Assembly: GCA_030154385.1 (NCBI GenBank)
Contig: JASKJZ010000147.1
Coordinates: 1-6,528, forward strand
Direction: 5' to 3'
DNA: 6,528 bases
DNA from: Clostridiales bacterium
GTDB lineage: Bacteria > Bacillota_A > Clostridia > Lachnospirales > Lachnospiraceae
Numbering within the stretch: the stretch's first letter is position 1; the number at the start of each line of letters is the position of its first letter. Below, one piece after another: positions 5,980-6,528 of the stretch. The notes beneath the pieces were generated by a model that saw only the letters and a program-made list of their open reading frames with translations, searched no databases and had not been told where the DNA came from. Both the position numbers and the translations under genes were made by a program.

Positions 5980-6181
5980 TCTGCATCCTTAGCATCAAGA
6001 AAGCGCCTATTTCAAGGAAAGGAGACAGACGGTCTCCACATGCACCATGTACTTCCGAAAAACACTGGGTTTCCGGCTCGTCGGAGTCCAAAGAATACAC
6101 GTTCTCTGGCAGTGCTTTGTCACCTAATTTTTTCATATTTTTTTGATCTTCATTACTCACTAAGTTGTCATGACTTTCCAT
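5972..6181 (-). CDS. Small hypothetical protein, possibly truncated
   Basis: The 69-residue frame starts at an ATG with AAAGGA about nine bases upstream. The first 39 residues are hydrophilic and look protein-like (KKLGDKALPENVYSLDSDE), whereas the remainder (Cys-Phe-Ser onward, ending LRMQII) is of different character and ends by overlapping the integrase fragment tail-to-tail by eight bases. One reading is that a gene was cut by the element end and finishes in foreign DNA. I do not recognise the family. It follows the RhuM gene after a 73-base gap in the same direction, so the two could be transcribed together. Codon content alone does not settle whether it is expressed. Confidence 0.4.
   Translation of the reverse strand: MESHDNLVSNEDQKNMKKLGDKALPENVYSLDSDEPETQCFSEVHGACGDRLSPFLEIGAFLMLRMQII
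6021..6037. repeat. Short hairpin near the integrase 3' end
   Basis: GGAGAC (6021-6026) and GTCTCC (6032-6037) form a 6-base stem with a 5-base loop, 42 bases past the integrase stop and inside the small minus-strand ORF. There is no T-run on either side, so it is not a good terminator. Its meaning is unknown and it may be chance. Confidence 0.3.
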
Positions 6182-6224
6182 TTCAAACGTCCTTTCTTAA
6201 CTTAATGAATACTGTTTCAATTTG

Positions 6225-6239
6225 CCAGACACTGTCTGG
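6225..6239. repeat. Perfect palindrome between RhuM and the small ORF
   Basis: CCAGACA and TGTCTGG flank a single central C, giving a 15-base palindrome 15 bases beyond the RhuM stop. As RNA it would form a 6-base GC-containing stem with a 3-base loop. The following minus-strand bases (CAAATTG) lack a T-run, so it is at best a weak terminator; an operator or recombination site is equally possible. Confidence 0.4.
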
Positions 6240-6254
6240 AACTTTCATATCGCT

Positions 6255-6528
6255 TCAATTATTATTAGCTTCTAACTCCAACATATATTTATCAAAATCT
6301 GAAATAAATAATCTATCCTGTACAATACGATATTTCTCAAATTCCGTTTCTGCATGAAGTTTTGCCTTCTCTGCACTGATTTTCCCTGCATCTGTAAGTA
6401 TTTCATTCCCATTAAACTCGAGGAATCCATCTAATCGTTTTGCCCAGTCTTCCATACTCATAGGAATCTGACGTTCTGCCTGCAGCTCTGCAAAATCAAG
6501 ATAAAGTGATACAATTCTTTCCATATAA
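6255..6528 (-). CDS. RhuM-family protein, C-terminal part (5' end beyond window)
   Basis: The minus-strand frame is open to the right edge and ends with TGA at 6255-6257. About 90 residues are visible. The block IVSLYLDFAELQAERQIPM, then MEDWAKRLDGFL, GKISAEKAKLHAE and EFEKYRIVQDRLFISDFD, is the conserved C-terminal end of RhuM proteins (about 300-350 residues in full), named from a Salmonella pathogenicity island but widespread in bacteria, often next to mobile DNA. The biochemical role is not established. The Met at 6524 is internal: the codon before it is Tyr and no ribosome site is visible, so this is a gene running in from the right rather than a short gene. It may be intact outside the window. 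Confidence 0.85.
   Translation of the reverse strand, partial: YMERIVSLYLDFAELQAERQIPMSMEDWAKRLDGFLEFNGNEILTDAGKISAEKAKLHAETEFEKYRIVQDRLFISDFDKYMLELEANNN

Larger units (their letters stand above)
5485..6528. mobile_element. Decayed end of an integrated element
   Basis: A truncated integrase, a repeat cluster at its 3' end, a small unknown ORF and the end of a RhuM-family gene lie together. RhuM genes are often found in genomic islands and prophages. No att direct repeat or tRNA target could be identified, so the ends are only those visible: the integrase break at about 5485 and the right window edge. The call rests on gene content. Confidence 0.4.

Noticed and set aside
5980..6060. tRNA or att core just past the integrase stop.
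   Set aside because: No cloverleaf or CCA-ending stretch, and no matching second copy in the window.
6040..6357. Plus-strand 105-residue frame.
   Set aside because: Antisense to the small ORF and to the RhuM end, whose minus-strand match is strong; no ribosome site.

Overview
The window looks like chromosomal accessory DNA from a low-GC Gram-positive, most likely a clostridial gut-type bacterium (Lachnospiraceae or a relative). This is inferred from the AT-rich bases, the strong AGGAGG-type ribosome sites, the Bce-like resistance module, and the style of the integrase and RhuM sequences. No rRNA, tRNA, CRISPR array or intact insertion sequence was seen.

Bases 1-3552 (minus strand) carry a nearly complete antimicrobial-peptide sensing and detoxification module of the BceRSAB type. 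Reading leftward these are an OmpR-type response regulator (2887-3552), a short-loop intramembrane-sensing histidine kinase (1877-2890, ATGA overlap with the regulator), an ABC ATPase (1013-1780) and an FtsX/BceB-type permease (from 1023, running off the window at base 1). The 96-base gap between kinase and ATPase holds a perfect inverted repeat, TTCTTACA-N4-TGTAAGAA, plus a third TTCTTACA copy. This resembles the operator of BceR-like regulators. A hairpin over the kinase stop codon could end the regulator/kinase transcript. The likely circuit is that the kinase (probably with the permease) detects a peptide antibiotic, the regulator binds the operator, and the ABC pair is induced.

Bases 3630-4730 (minus strand) hold a 75-residue two-helix membrane protein with a near-consensus promoter just upstream of the two-component genes, and a 205-residue XRE-type regulator with a likely self-controlled extended -10 promoter. 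Bases 4731-5008 have no supported gene. A HIT-family (histidine triad) protein lies at 5009-5446 (minus strand).

Bases 5485-6528 look like the decayed end of a mobile element. On the plus strand there is only the C-terminal catalytic part of a tyrosine recombinase, whose last 60 bases contain a cluster of GTGGACAAAG repeats in direct and inverted orientation. Facing it on the minus strand are a small ORF of unknown function (5972-6181) and the C-terminal end of a RhuM-family protein that enters from the right edge.

The points most worth checking are the operator/terminator overlap at 1835-1888, the repeat cluster in the integrase tail, the Glu in the ABC signature motif (VSGEQ), and the small membrane gene in front of the two-component system.
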